A DNA stretch of 64,000 nucleotides from Ornithinimicrobium sediminis (GTDB taxonomy: Bacteria; Actinomycetota; Actinomycetes; Actinomycetales; Dermatophilaceae), in the NCBI RefSeq assembly GCF_021272345.1, contig NZ_JAJSDQ010000006.1, positions 62,001 to 126,000 on the forward strand. The letters are read 5' to 3'. Each line of letters opens with the position of its first letter. The first letter of the stretch is position 1. Positions 15,467 through 23,824 of the stretch are shown here, piece by piece. The position numbers and the translations under genes were made by a program. The notes below the pieces were generated by a model. It ran no database searches and was not told where the DNA came from. It worked only from the letters and a program-made list of their open reading frames with translations.

Positions 15467-16585
15467 TCAGGTCGCCAGTGCGTCCACGGCTCGCGCCCAG
15501 CCCTGCACCTGGACCTCCGCCGAGTAGTGACGCGCCACGGCGTGGCTGGCTGCCTTGAACCGGGCGACGTCGTCGTCCGTGAGCTCGTCCAGAGCCGTGG
15601 CGAGGGACTCCGCGGTGAAGTCGCCGGTCACGACGCCCAGCCCGTGCCGCCGCACCAGGTCGGCCATCTCCGGGCTCGGTCCCACCAGCACGGCCAGCCG
15701 GGCCTGGACGAAGTCGAAGAGCTTGTTGGGCAGGGTGTAGCGGTAGTTGAAGGTGAGCGGTGGCAGGAGGAAGACGCCGACGTCACGGCGCGCCAGCTCG
15801 TCGCCGAGCTGCTCGGGTGGCACCGGGTCGTGGAAGCGCACCTGCGGCAGGTCCCGGGCCTGCCGCCGCAGCTCGGCGAGGTAGGACGGGTCGTTGGGCA
15901 TCAGGTAGAGGTCGAGCGTGACCTCCCGCCGTGCCTGCCTGACCCCGTCGAGCATGACCTCCAGGCTGCGGTTGCGCCGGGCCAGCCCGGAGTGCACCAG
16001 CCTCAGCGGCGACCCCACCGGGGTGGGTGAGCGGTCGGCGTACGGCGCGGCGTTGACGACCACCTCGGCCTCGATCCCCAGCTCGCGCCGGTACTCCGCG
16101 GCGAGGGCCTGGCCGACGGTGCTCACGGAGTCGGCCCGGGTGACCCACCGTCGCAGGATCCAGCGGTTGAACGGCGCGACGAACCACCGCCAGCGCCACG
16201 ACTCCTCGTTCTGCCGGGTGGCGTACTCGTGCAGGTCGACATGGACGCCGCGGGCCCCCAGGCCCATCGCCAGCGGCACCGTCTCGACGTCGTCGGCCAG
16301 GACGACGTCCCACGAGCCCGGGGTCAGCAGGGGGCGCAGGTGCCGGATGACCGGAGCGGTGTCGTAGGCAGCCTGGTAGCGGCGCAGGAGGAGCAGCCTG
16401 CGGTCCTTGTGCCAGGCGACGATGTCGTCCGGGATGCGCACATGGGCGACGACGCCGTCGGGCGCCGGGCCGTAGCCCACGGTCGTGACGGCGTAGCGCT
16501 CGCGGAAGAGCCTCACCTGACGCAGCACCCGGGCGTCACTGCGCAGCGGGCTGAAGGCGATGACGAGCAGCCGGGGACGGCTCAC
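15467..16585 (-). CDS. Glycosyltransferase family 4-like protein
   Basis: 372-aa GT-B enzyme. It begins RPRLLVIAFSPLRSDARVLRQ, a pattern shared with GT4 enzymes whose first loop binds an acceptor. The middle contains HVDLHEYATRQNEE and the C-terminal donor domain ends FNYRYTLPNKLFDFVQARLAVLVG, with the acidic residue replaced by Asp-Phe in the LPNKLF(D/E) motif. It shares this NYRYTLPNKLF signature with its upstream neighbour, so the two are probably paralogues acting in succession. GTG 16585 overlaps the neighbour's stop (GTGA). Substrate cannot be assigned. Confidence 0.82.
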   Translation of the reverse strand: MSRPRLLVIAFSPLRSDARVLRQVRLFRERYAVTTVGYGPAPDGVVAHVRIPDDIVAWHKDRRLLLLRRYQAAYDTAPVIRHLRPLLTPGSWDVVLADDVETVPLAMGLGARGVHVDLHEYATRQNEESWRWRWFVAPFNRWILRRWVTRADSVSTVGQALAAEYRRELGIEAEVVVNAAPYADRSPTPVGSPLRLVHSGLARRNRSLEVMLDGVRQARREVTLDLYLMPNDPSYLAELRRQARDLPQVRFHDPVPPEQLGDELARRDVGVFLLPPLTFNYRYTLPNKLFDFVQARLAVLVGPSPEMADLVRRHGLGVVTGDFTAESLATALDELTDDDVARFKAASHAVARHYSAEVQVQGWARAVDALAT

Positions 16586-18012
16586 CGGCGCAGGACCTTG
16601 CGGTAGAGGCCGAGGAGCTCGGCCTCCTCGTGCTGCCAGGTCAGCACCTCGGCGGCGGCCCGCGAGGCGTCGCGGTAGCGCTGCGGGTCGGCCAGGACCG
16701 TGCTGATGGTGCGGGCCATGTCGGTGGGGCTGTCGGCGTCGAAGATCTCGCCCACCCCGTGCTCGTGCACCACCGCGGCGGTGTCCGGCAGGTCGGCGGC
16801 GGCCACGGGCAGACCGGCGTGGATCGACTCGAACAGCTTGTTGGGCAGGCTGAACTCGTAGGACAGGCAGATCGGCCGCACGTAGACGACCGACAGGTCG
16901 GCGTCGGCCAGCGCGGTGGAGACCTCGGCGGGGGGCACCTTGCCGACGAAGTGCACCCGCTGACCCAGCCCCAGGGCGGCGATCCGGGCGTGCAGCGTCG
17001 CGAGGTAGTCGGGCTCGCCGTATCCCAGCAGCACGAAGTGCACCTGCGGGGGCAGCATGGCGAGCGCCTCGAGGGTCTCCTCGATGCCCCGGGAGGTCGT
17101 GATGCGCCCGCCGTAGGCGATGACCTGGGTGTCGGCCGACAGGCCGGCCAGCTCCCGGAGCCTGCCGTCGGACGGCTCCGCCGGGTCGTCGGCACGTCGG
17201 GGGATGTTGCGCACCAGGGTGGGCAGGACGGGCAGGTCGTATGTCGCCTGCAGCCAGTGCGCGATGGACGGGCTCACCGTGATGATGCCGGCGGCGCGGC
17301 CGACACCGAGGGACTCGACGGCCGCCTCGACGTGGGAGGCCAGCGGGCGGTCCTGCCGCACGTTGCGGTGCCTCCACAGCTCGTGGGCGTCGTAGACGAC
17401 GGACGCGCCGGTCCGCCGGGCGACCCACCACGCGGGTGCGAGGGTGTTGCCGTCGTTGGCGTGCACCACGTCGGGCACCCACGCCACCGCCGCGTGAGCC
17501 GCCTTCAGCCAGTAGAGCCCGAGGCTGACGGTGCGGAAGCCGCGCAGCCAGAGGTCGTTGCCCAGGGCCAGCGCCCGCTGCTGGAGCGTCGGCGGCACCG
17601 AGGCGGCCACCGCAGCGGGCACCTCCGGCGCGGCCTCAGCAGGCACCTCGGGGACGGTGACCACGGTGGCGTCGGCACGAGGGGCCGCGGCGACGGGAGG
17701 GTCGGCGGCCGTCCCGGTAGGGGCCGTGCGACCCAGCACGCGGCGTGCGAGGTCGACCAGCCAGGGCGCGTAGCGCACCAGCTCGAACTCGGGGGCCCGC
17801 TGCACCGGGATGCCCGGCCCGACCGTGTCCTCCCCCTCCGGGTAGCCGGACCGCGCCCGGGCCACGGCGAAGATGCGGACCTCGGCCCCGGCGTCGCGCA
17901 GCGTCGTCGCGGTCTTGATCACCCGGGCGTCGGCGTGGGCGTCGTTGTAGACCAGCAGGGCGACCCGGGGCGCGCGCCCGCGGACCGGCGGCAGGGGCTC
18001 AGGCACGGGCAC
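16582..18012 (-). CDS. Glycosyltransferase family 4-like protein with low-complexity insert
   Basis: 476-aa GT-B enzyme. The N-terminal fold starts RVALLVYNDAHADARVIKTA. A ~50-residue Ala/Val/Pro-rich stretch (about residues 95-145) interrupts the first domain and is absent from the downstream paralogue. YDAHELWRHR and the donor-domain block AYGGRITTSRGIEETLEAL ... YEFSLPNKLFESIHAGLPV, with the E-S-I-H acidic motif, are typical of GT4. The start is GTG 18012 or 18006, both overlapping the ABC gene end. A membrane-associated role adding a sugar to an undecaprenyl-linked glycan is inferred from the adjacent exporter. Confidence 0.82.
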   Translation of the reverse strand: MPVPEPLPPVRGRAPRVALLVYNDAHADARVIKTATTLRDAGAEVRIFAVARARSGYPEGEDTVGPGIPVQRAPEFELVRYAPWLVDLARRVLGRTAPTGTAADPPVAAAPRADATVVTVPEVPAEAAPEVPAAVAASVPPTLQQRALALGNDLWLRGFRTVSLGLYWLKAAHAAVAWVPDVVHANDGNTLAPAWWVARRTGASVVYDAHELWRHRNVRQDRPLASHVEAAVESLGVGRAAGIITVSPSIAHWLQATYDLPVLPTLVRNIPRRADDPAEPSDGRLRELAGLSADTQVIAYGGRITTSRGIEETLEALAMLPPQVHFVLLGYGEPDYLATLHARIAALGLGQRVHFVGKVPPAEVSTALADADLSVVYVRPICLSYEFSLPNKLFESIHAGLPVAAADLPDTAAVVHEHGVGEIFDADSPTDMARTISTVLADPQRYRDASRAAAEVLTWQHEEAELLGLYRKVLRR

Positions 18013-19801
18013 GCCCCTCGGTCAGCCCGGCCAGCGCCGCCTGGGTCGCGAAGTCCGGCTCCGCCGCGATGACCTCCTCGAAGGTCCCCCGGGCCACGAG
18101 GTGACCGTCGCGCATGAAGCACACCTGCTCGCTGTGCCGGATCGTGGCGAGACGGTGGGCGACCACGATGACGCTGACCTCACCGGCCAGCTCGCGGATC
18201 GCGGTCGTGACAGCGGCCTCGGTGCTGGTGTCCAGGGCCGAGGTCGCCTCGTCCATCACCAGCACGAGGGGGTCGGTGTAGAGGGCCCGGGCCACCCCCA
18301 GCCGCTGGCGCTGGCCTCCGGAGAGGCTGAGCCCACGCTCCCCCACCTTGCCATGGATGCCGCCCGGCCGGGCCTCGACGACGTCGAGGAGCTGCGCGCG
18401 TGCCAGTGCGCGGCGCACCCGGTCCTCGTCGACCTCGTCGTCCTTCCAGGTGAGCGCCACGTTGCGAGCCACGGAGGCGTCGAACAGGGACACGTCCTGA
18501 GGCACGTAGCCGACCCGGCGGCGCCACCCCTGCAACACCTCGACCAGCGGGGTCTCGTCCACGAGCACCCGTCCCTCCTGGGGCACCAGCAGACCGAGGA
18601 CGATGTCGACGAGGGTCGACTTGCCCGACCCGGACGCGCCCACGAGCGCCAGGGTCTGCCCGAAGGGCAGCTCGAGGCTGACGTCACGCACCGCCGGGAC
18701 CTCTCCCCCGGGGTAGGTGAAGGTCACCTCCTCCAGCCGCAGGGAGCGGGCTCCCTCGGGCAGCTCGGTGTCGCCGGCCGCCTCCTCTGCCGCGACATAC
18801 GCCTTGCCGCGCTCGATCTCCGCCATGACCTGCTCGGCGAACGGCATGTTCGCGCCGGTCTGCGCCATGATCGTCTGGAAGCGCGTCAACGAGGGGACGA
18901 TGCGGAAGCCCGCCACGCCGAACAGGGCCACGGCCGCGAGGGCGCCGGTGGCACCGTCCTGCAGGTAGCCGATGGTGGCCCCGATGCCCAGCCCCCCGAT
19001 GAGCGCCGCCTCCAGGACGTAGCGCGGGATGGCCCCCAGGAAGGACTGGTCGGCACGTGCCTGGGAGGCCCGCTTGCGCACGCCGAGCACCACCTCGGCG
19101 ACCTCCCCCGCCTTGTTGCGCAGGGTGATCTCCTTGAGGGAGTGGACCATCTCGCTGACCAGCCGCACGGCCTGGGTGGAGTAGGTGCGGTTGTCCTGGC
19201 CTGCCCGCACCGCCTTGCGCAGCACCCAGAGGTAGAGCACCGCCGCGACCAGCCCGAAGTAGACGATCGTGGCCGTCGCCAGCAGCGGCTCGGCCACGAC
19301 CAGCACGACGAGCACGGCGAGGAAGGTGAAGACCTCACCGGAGAGCTGGGCGAACGGGATGAGCACGCCGGCGACGGTCGCCCCGACCCCGACGTCGGTC
19401 GCCCGCACCAGGTCGGTGGAGTTGCGCTGGAGCCGCTCGGTCCACGGCGCCCGGAAGGTGGTCTCCAGCAGGCTGGCGCCCAGGACCTGCTCGAACATCG
19501 CGAAGCGGCGCGTGGCCCACCACTGCAGACCGATGGCGAAGACGCTCTTGCTGATGATCAGCAGCCCCACCGCGATGAGGACGTTGCGGAACTGCTCCGG
19601 CTCACCGATGGTCCCGACCACCGGCAGGGTCACCTCCTGCTCGGTGAGCATCGGCGAGAGCACCACCGCGAGCAGGCCGAGCGCGGCGACGTCCAGGATC
19701 GCCAGTGCGCTCTGCAGCACGGCGAACACGATGATGAACCGGCGGCTGCCCCCGGGGAGCACCGTGAGCAGCTCTCGCACGGTGCGCAGAAGGGCCAGCA
19801 T
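17999..19801 (-). CDS. ABC half-transporter (MsbA/PglK-like lipid-linked glycan flippase)
   Basis: 600 aa: a type IV exporter transmembrane domain (about residues 15-310, six helices) fused to an ATPase. Walker A is GASGSGKST near residue 387, the signature LSLSGGQRQR near 490 and Walker B LVMDEATSALD near 512, followed by the H-loop VVAHRL. The single fused chain implies a homodimer. Its place directly upstream of two GT4 genes, with overlapping ends, suggests it flips the lipid-linked oligosaccharide they build; multidrug or lipid export is the alternative. ATG 19801 has no SD; TAGGCT ends 6 nt before it, so a leaderless transcript is likely. Confidence 0.85.
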   Translation of the reverse strand: MLALLRTVRELLTVLPGGSRRFIIVFAVLQSALAILDVAALGLLAVVLSPMLTEQEVTLPVVGTIGEPEQFRNVLIAVGLLIISKSVFAIGLQWWATRRFAMFEQVLGASLLETTFRAPWTERLQRNSTDLVRATDVGVGATVAGVLIPFAQLSGEVFTFLAVLVVLVVAEPLLATATIVYFGLVAAVLYLWVLRKAVRAGQDNRTYSTQAVRLVSEMVHSLKEITLRNKAGEVAEVVLGVRKRASQARADQSFLGAIPRYVLEAALIGGLGIGATIGYLQDGATGALAAVALFGVAGFRIVPSLTRFQTIMAQTGANMPFAEQVMAEIERGKAYVAAEEAAGDTELPEGARSLRLEEVTFTYPGGEVPAVRDVSLELPFGQTLALVGASGSGKSTLVDIVLGLLVPQEGRVLVDETPLVEVLQGWRRRVGYVPQDVSLFDASVARNVALTWKDDEVDEDRVRRALARAQLLDVVEARPGGIHGKVGERGLSLSGGQRQRLGVARALYTDPLVLVMDEATSALDTSTEAAVTTAIRELAGEVSVIVVAHRLATIRHSEQVCFMRDGHLVARGTFEEVIAAEPDFATQAALAGLTEGRARA

Positions 19802-19807
19802 GGTGCG

Positions 19808-19813
19808 AGCCTA
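19808..19813 (-). promoter_or_regulatory. Candidate -10 element of the ABC/GT4 operon (leaderless)
   Basis: On the minus strand TAGGCT ends 6 nt before ATG 19801. It would drive the ABC transporter and both overlapping glycosyltransferase genes as one leaderless transcript. Confidence 0.45.
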
Positions 19814-19854
19814 ACCGCGAGGCCGCTCGCCACGCGGCAGCCGAGCGGCAACGC

Positions 19855-21216
19855 TCAGACGCCGTCACGGCCAGGGGACCCGGCGAGGTCGTCCTGCGTG
19901 GTCTCGGTGACCGGTGCTGGCTCCTGCGCGCCTGGCCCGGGTGCGGGGGTGGCGAGCAGGACCGCTGTCGCGAACGCACCGTAGAGCAGGAGCCCGCCGA
20001 GCAGCTGGCCCCAGCCGCGACCGGGGACGACCGCCATCACCAGGAGCACCACGACAGCACCGACGACGAGCGAGGAGGTGCGCTGCGCGGCGACCAGGCC
20101 GGGTGCCCGACGGGCCAGGTCACGGGCCGCCTGTGCCAGGCGCGACGGGCCGGTGAGGAGGAGGACCAGTGCGGCCACCAGGCCGGCCACGGCGGCGACG
20201 ACGATCCCCGTCCGCAGGGTTGCGGTGACGGTGTCGTAGGCGCTGCCCACCGCAGGCGCCAAGCCGGTGTCGGCGACGTTGCCCACCAGCGTGTCCCGCA
20301 GGGGCGTCATGGCCAGCCCGACGACCATCAGCAGCAGGGCGGACCCGACCACGACGGCCAGCAGGGTGCGCAGGCGGTGCAGCGCCGTGGCCACGGCCAG
20401 GACGACGAGCAGCAGGGCCAGCACCGGCGCCAGCCAGACCGCCAGGCCGGCCGAGCGGTAGGCCGCCTGTGCGCTCGCGAGGTTCTCGGACTCGAACAGG
20501 ACGACGTGGCCGAAGTCGTCGGGCAGCTCGACGTCCAGCTGGGTCTCCAGGGCCGCGGCTGCGGAGCCCAGGTTGCCGGAGGTCAGCGTGACGGGGTCGA
20601 TGTCCCGCCCGAGCAGGTCGGACAGGAAGCCGGAGCCGCGGGCGACGAGGGTGTTGGCCACGGGTGTCAGGTCCACCACGACCAGGCCCCCCTCGGTGGT
20701 GAGGGTGGCGGTGCTCTCGCCGGCGAGGACGGCGGTCGAGATGCGGTGACCTTCGCGCAGGGCGCTCTCCCACGCCACCTGGAAACGGTCGTCCTCGACC
20801 ACGGTCGTGGCGCCTTGCGCCAGGTAGCCCTCCGCCGCGGTCGCGACCGGGCCCGCAGCCACGCCGAGCTCGTCGGGCAGCCGGGTGCGCAGCCGGTCCT
20901 CCAGCTCCAGGGCCGTCACGACCTCCTCCGCCGCCCGGGCGCCGATGGCCTGGGCCACCTCGGGCTCCTCGACGACGGTGCCGACCCGCTGCACGAAGAG
21001 GTCGCTGTCGGTGAGCGTGCGGAACGTCCAGACCCCCAGCAGGGACACCACCGTGGCCAGGACGGCTGCGACGGTGAGCACCCACGTCGCCGCGGTGCGG
21101 ACCCGGCGCGAGCGCAGCGAACGCTCCCCGGCCAGCCGCGACCGCAACGCGTCGACCTCCGCCTGCAGGCGGCCGACCTCGGCGTCGGGTGGGTCCACGG
21201 CAAGGGTGCCGGACAT
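19855..21216 (-). CDS. Hypothetical membrane protein with large extracytoplasmic domain
   Basis: 453 aa of unknown function. Residues ~12-35 look like a short coiled coil (VGRLQAEVDALRSRLAGE). One hydrophobic helix follows (about 45-66), then a ~190-residue, mostly polar domain likely outside the membrane, then about five helices to residue 430 and a Pro/Ala-rich tail. Such coiled coil-TM-large loop-TM proteins are common in actinobacteria and have no assigned role. GGAGG precedes ATG 21216 by ~7 nt. It is separated from the ABC operon by 53 bp and may be independent of the glycan cluster. Confidence 0.75.
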   Translation of the reverse strand: MSGTLAVDPPDAEVGRLQAEVDALRSRLAGERSLRSRRVRTAATWVLTVAAVLATVVSLLGVWTFRTLTDSDLFVQRVGTVVEEPEVAQAIGARAAEEVVTALELEDRLRTRLPDELGVAAGPVATAAEGYLAQGATTVVEDDRFQVAWESALREGHRISTAVLAGESTATLTTEGGLVVVDLTPVANTLVARGSGFLSDLLGRDIDPVTLTSGNLGSAAAALETQLDVELPDDFGHVVLFESENLASAQAAYRSAGLAVWLAPVLALLLVVLAVATALHRLRTLLAVVVGSALLLMVVGLAMTPLRDTLVGNVADTGLAPAVGSAYDTVTATLRTGIVVAAVAGLVAALVLLLTGPSRLAQAARDLARRAPGLVAAQRTSSLVVGAVVVLLVMAVVPGRGWGQLLGGLLLYGAFATAVLLATPAPGPGAQEPAPVTETTQDDLAGSPGRDGV

Positions 21217-21337
21217 GGGGGGCCTCCGCTCGGGTGATGCCGACCGTCACCGCCGAGCATCCCCGCAGCCGGCCGGCCGGGGCATCACCCGCGACGGGTG
21301 AGCCGGGAGCGCTGCGTCCCCCCGTGAGGGTGGTGGG

Positions 21338-21925
21338 TCAGGCTCCGGGGCCGGGGTCGTGACGCCGGCGTCGACGCCACCACCGGGTCCGCGGCGGGGG
21401 CCGGGCCGGTGGTGGCGTGGTCGACGGGGCTGGGGTGGGCGGTGCCGCACGAGCCCGGAGCTCACGCCATCGCAGCACCATCTCCTCGACGTCGACGCGC
21501 GGCACGACCACCGGCAGCGTCGGACCGAAGCTGGGACGCAGGCGGTCCTCGACCACCCGGGCGTTGAAGTCCTCCAGCACCTCACGGACCTGGCGCTCGT
21601 CACGGATGTCGGCCAGCGCCTCGGGGAAGGTCTCCCGCTCCCGGCGCAGGGCCATCGGCCCCGGCAGCGCCGCCACCGGGTCGATCTGCTCACGCTCCAG
21701 CAGCCCCTTGAGCCACCAGTCGGGGTCGTGCGGCCGCTCGAGGGAGCGCAACGGCTTGCCCGCGCCGCGGAGGTTGTCGAAGTCGCCCCTGCGCTGTGCC
21801 TGCTGGATGGCCTGGTCGACCCAGGTCTGCACGTCCTGCCCCCGCATCCGCCCGGGGACGGGCTCGTGGTCCGGCGTCTCGGCAGGGTCGTCCCCGCCCG
21901 CGGCGGACCTCGGCTCGGAGCTCAT
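21338..21925 (-). CDS. DUF1992 (DnaJ-homologue subfamily C28-like) protein
   Basis: 195 aa. The conserved DUF1992 block is plain: WVDQAIQQAQRRGDFDNLRGAGKPL followed by DPDWWLKGLLEREQ. The family is widespread, related to the DNAJC28 conserved region and functionally uncharacterised. The last ~35 residues are Pro/Arg-rich and very basic (ending in a run of Trp-Trp and five Arg), an extension not typical of the family and possibly able to bind nucleic acid or membrane. ATG 21925 lies next to one arm of a divergent inverted repeat. No signal peptide. Confidence 0.85.
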   Translation of the reverse strand: MSSEPRSAAGGDDPAETPDHEPVPGRMRGQDVQTWVDQAIQQAQRRGDFDNLRGAGKPLRSLERPHDPDWWLKGLLEREQIDPVAALPGPMALRRERETFPEALADIRDERQVREVLEDFNARVVEDRLRPSFGPTLPVVVPRVDVEEMVLRWRELRARAAPPTPAPSTTPPPARPPPRTRWWRRRRRHDPGPGA

Positions 21926-21930
21926 GCCCC

Positions 21931-21979
21931 AGTGTGGCAAACCCCGGCACCGCCGGCACGGCCCGCCCTTTGCCAGACT
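21931..21979. promoter_or_regulatory. Mirror-image divergent promoters in an inverted repeat
   Basis: AGTGTGGCAAA (21931-21941) and TTTGCCAGACT (21969-21979) are inverted copies with one mismatch in 11. Each arm ends in a -10-like hexamer: CACACT 5 nt before the leftward ATG 21925, and CAGACT 6 nt before the rightward ATG 21986. Both genes therefore appear to use the same leaderless promoter sequence facing opposite ways, and one regulator could bind both arms. Confidence 0.5.
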
Positions 21980-21985
21980 GCTCGG

Positions 21986-22480
21986 ATGCACCCGGTCTAC
22001 CGCGCTCCCATGCGCTCGCACCGGCAGGACGTCCCACCCGGGGCCGCCGTCGAGCGTGCCCTCGAGCTCGGCGTCTGCGGTACGGGTGGTCGGCTGTCCC
22101 GCCCACCCGTCAGCCTGGCGCAGGCGCTGGCACTCACCGAGGAGGAGCACGGTCCGCGTGCCGCCCGCCGGCTGGAGCGGTTCGCCGCGGTGCCCGACGG
22201 CGCCTTCGCGTGGACGCGCGACGTGGACGGTGACCTGTACCTCGGCCGCATGGCCGGCCCGTGGCGCTACGACGACGCGCCGGAGGCCTTCGAGCACGAC
22301 CTGGTGCACGTCCGGGCCTGCGACTGGCTCGAGGCGCCGACGTCACCCGACGAGGTGCCGGCGGCGGTGCACCTGACGTTCCGGCGTGGGGGCCGCAGCT
22401 TCCAGCAGACCCACGACGCAGAGGTCGGGCCCCGGTCGGCGGCACTCTGGGAGCGCGCGCACCGGGACCCGACGGGCTGA
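21986..22480 (+). CDS. Conserved hypothetical protein
   Basis: 164 aa, soluble, not a family I can name. Visible features: LGVCGTGGRLS near the N-terminus, then a central TRDVDGDLYLGRMAGPWRYDD strand-rich segment, DLVHVRACDWLE, and a C-terminal RRGGRSFQQTHD. The pattern resembles a small beta-rich domain seen in actinobacterial hypotheticals and may bind a ligand, but no catalytic motif is evident. It is divergent from the DUF1992 gene and shares its mirrored promoter. The gene ends 12 nt before the convergent fdhA. Confidence 0.6.
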   Translation: MHPVYRAPMRSHRQDVPPGAAVERALELGVCGTGGRLSRPPVSLAQALALTEEEHGPRAARRLERFAAVPDGAFAWTRDVDGDLYLGRMAGPWRYDDAPEAFEHDLVHVRACDWLEAPTSPDEVPAAVHLTFRRGGRSFQQTHDAEVGPRSAALWERAHRDPTG

Positions 22481-22492
22481 GCGTGGCGGACC

Positions 22493-23707
22493 TCAGCCGA
22501 CCATGCCGTGCGGGTCGATGACGTACTTCTTGGCGACCCCGGAGTCGAAGTCGGCGTAGGCCTGGGGCGCCTCGTCCAGGCTGACCGTGGTGGCGTTGAC
22601 GGCCTTGGCGATGTCGACCCGGTCGTGCAGGATCGCCATCATCAGCCCGCGGTGGTACTTCATCACCGGGCACTGTCCGGTCATGAAGGAGTGCGACTTC
22701 GCCCAGCCCAGGCCGAGCCGCAGCGACAGCGAGCCCTCCTTGGCCGCGTCGTCGGCCGCACCGGGGTCGCCGGTGACGTACAGGCCGGGGATGCCCAGGC
22801 CACCGCCGGCGCGCGTGATGTCCATCAGCGAGTTGAGCACCGTCGCCGGCGCCTCCTGCGCCGACCCCGCACCGTGGCCACGTGCCTCGAAACCGACCGC
22901 GTCCACACCGCAGTCGACCTCGGGCACACCGAGGATCTGCTCGATCTGGTCCTTCGGGTCACCCTGGGACACGTCGACGGTCTCGCAGCCGAAGCTGCGG
23001 GCCTGGGCCAGCCGCTCCTCGTTGAGGTCACCGACGATGACGACGGCCGCACCCAGCAGCTGGGCGGAGGCGGCCGCGGCCAGACCGACCGGCCCGGCGC
23101 CCGCGACATACACCGTCGAGCCCACCTCGACGCCGCTGGTGACGGCGCCGTGGAAGCCGGTCGGGAAGATGTCGGACAGCATCGTCAGGTCCAGGATCTT
23201 CTCCATGGCCTGGTCCTTGTCGGGGAAGCGCAGGAGGTTCCAGTCGGCGTACGGCACGAGCACGTACTCCGCCTGCCCGCCGACCCAGCCCCCCATGTCC
23301 ACGTAGCCGTAGGCGCTGCCCGGCCGGTCGGGGTTGACGTTGAGGCAGATGCCGGTCCGGCGCTCCTTGCAGTTGCGGCACCGGCCGCAGGCGATGTTGA
23401 AGGGCACCGAGCACAGGTCGCCCTTCTTGACGAACTCCACGCCCGGCCCGGTCTCGACGACCTCACCGGTGATCTCGTGGCCGAGGATGAGCCCCTCGGG
23501 CGCCGTCGTCCGGCCCCGCACCATGTGCTGGTCCGAGCCGCAGATGTTGGTGGTGACCACCTTGAGGATCGCCGCGTGGGGCAGCGACCGCCCGACGTTG
23601 TCCGGGTTGACCCCCGGGCCGTCCTGGAGCTCGAAGGTCGGGTAGTCGATGTCCTGGACCTCCGTCTGACCTGGGCCCATGTACGCAACAGCTCTGTTGG
23701 ATGACAT
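22493..23707 (-). CDS. fdhA: Glutathione-independent formaldehyde dehydrogenase
   Basis: 404-aa zinc-dependent medium-chain dehydrogenase of the Pseudomonas putida FdhA type, which oxidises formaldehyde to formate with tightly bound NAD and without glutathione. Catalytic zinc motifs are NICGSDQH and LGHEITG. The structural-zinc lobe is CGRCRNCKERRTGIC, and GAGPVGLAA is the NAD fold. The DGPGVNPDN insertion near residue 30 and the long KYHRGLMMAILHDRVDIA C-terminus are specific to this subgroup. AGGAAG lies ~14 nt upstream of ATG 23707. It sits alone between glycan genes and is convergent with the hypothetical gene at 21986. Confidence 0.92.
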   Translation of the reverse strand: MSSNRAVAYMGPGQTEVQDIDYPTFELQDGPGVNPDNVGRSLPHAAILKVVTTNICGSDQHMVRGRTTAPEGLILGHEITGEVVETGPGVEFVKKGDLCSVPFNIACGRCRNCKERRTGICLNVNPDRPGSAYGYVDMGGWVGGQAEYVLVPYADWNLLRFPDKDQAMEKILDLTMLSDIFPTGFHGAVTSGVEVGSTVYVAGAGPVGLAAAASAQLLGAAVVIVGDLNEERLAQARSFGCETVDVSQGDPKDQIEQILGVPEVDCGVDAVGFEARGHGAGSAQEAPATVLNSLMDITRAGGGLGIPGLYVTGDPGAADDAAKEGSLSLRLGLGWAKSHSFMTGQCPVMKYHRGLMMAILHDRVDIAKAVNATTVSLDEAPQAYADFDSGVAKKYVIDPHGMVG

Positions 23708-23824
23708 GCGGGACTCGCTTCCTGGGCGGACGCGTCGTCCGGGTCCGGACTGCCGCGTCGCAGCCCTACGGGGTCCTTCGACCGTACGTCCGCAGGGCCG
23801 TGTCCGCGACCGCGGAACGGGCGC

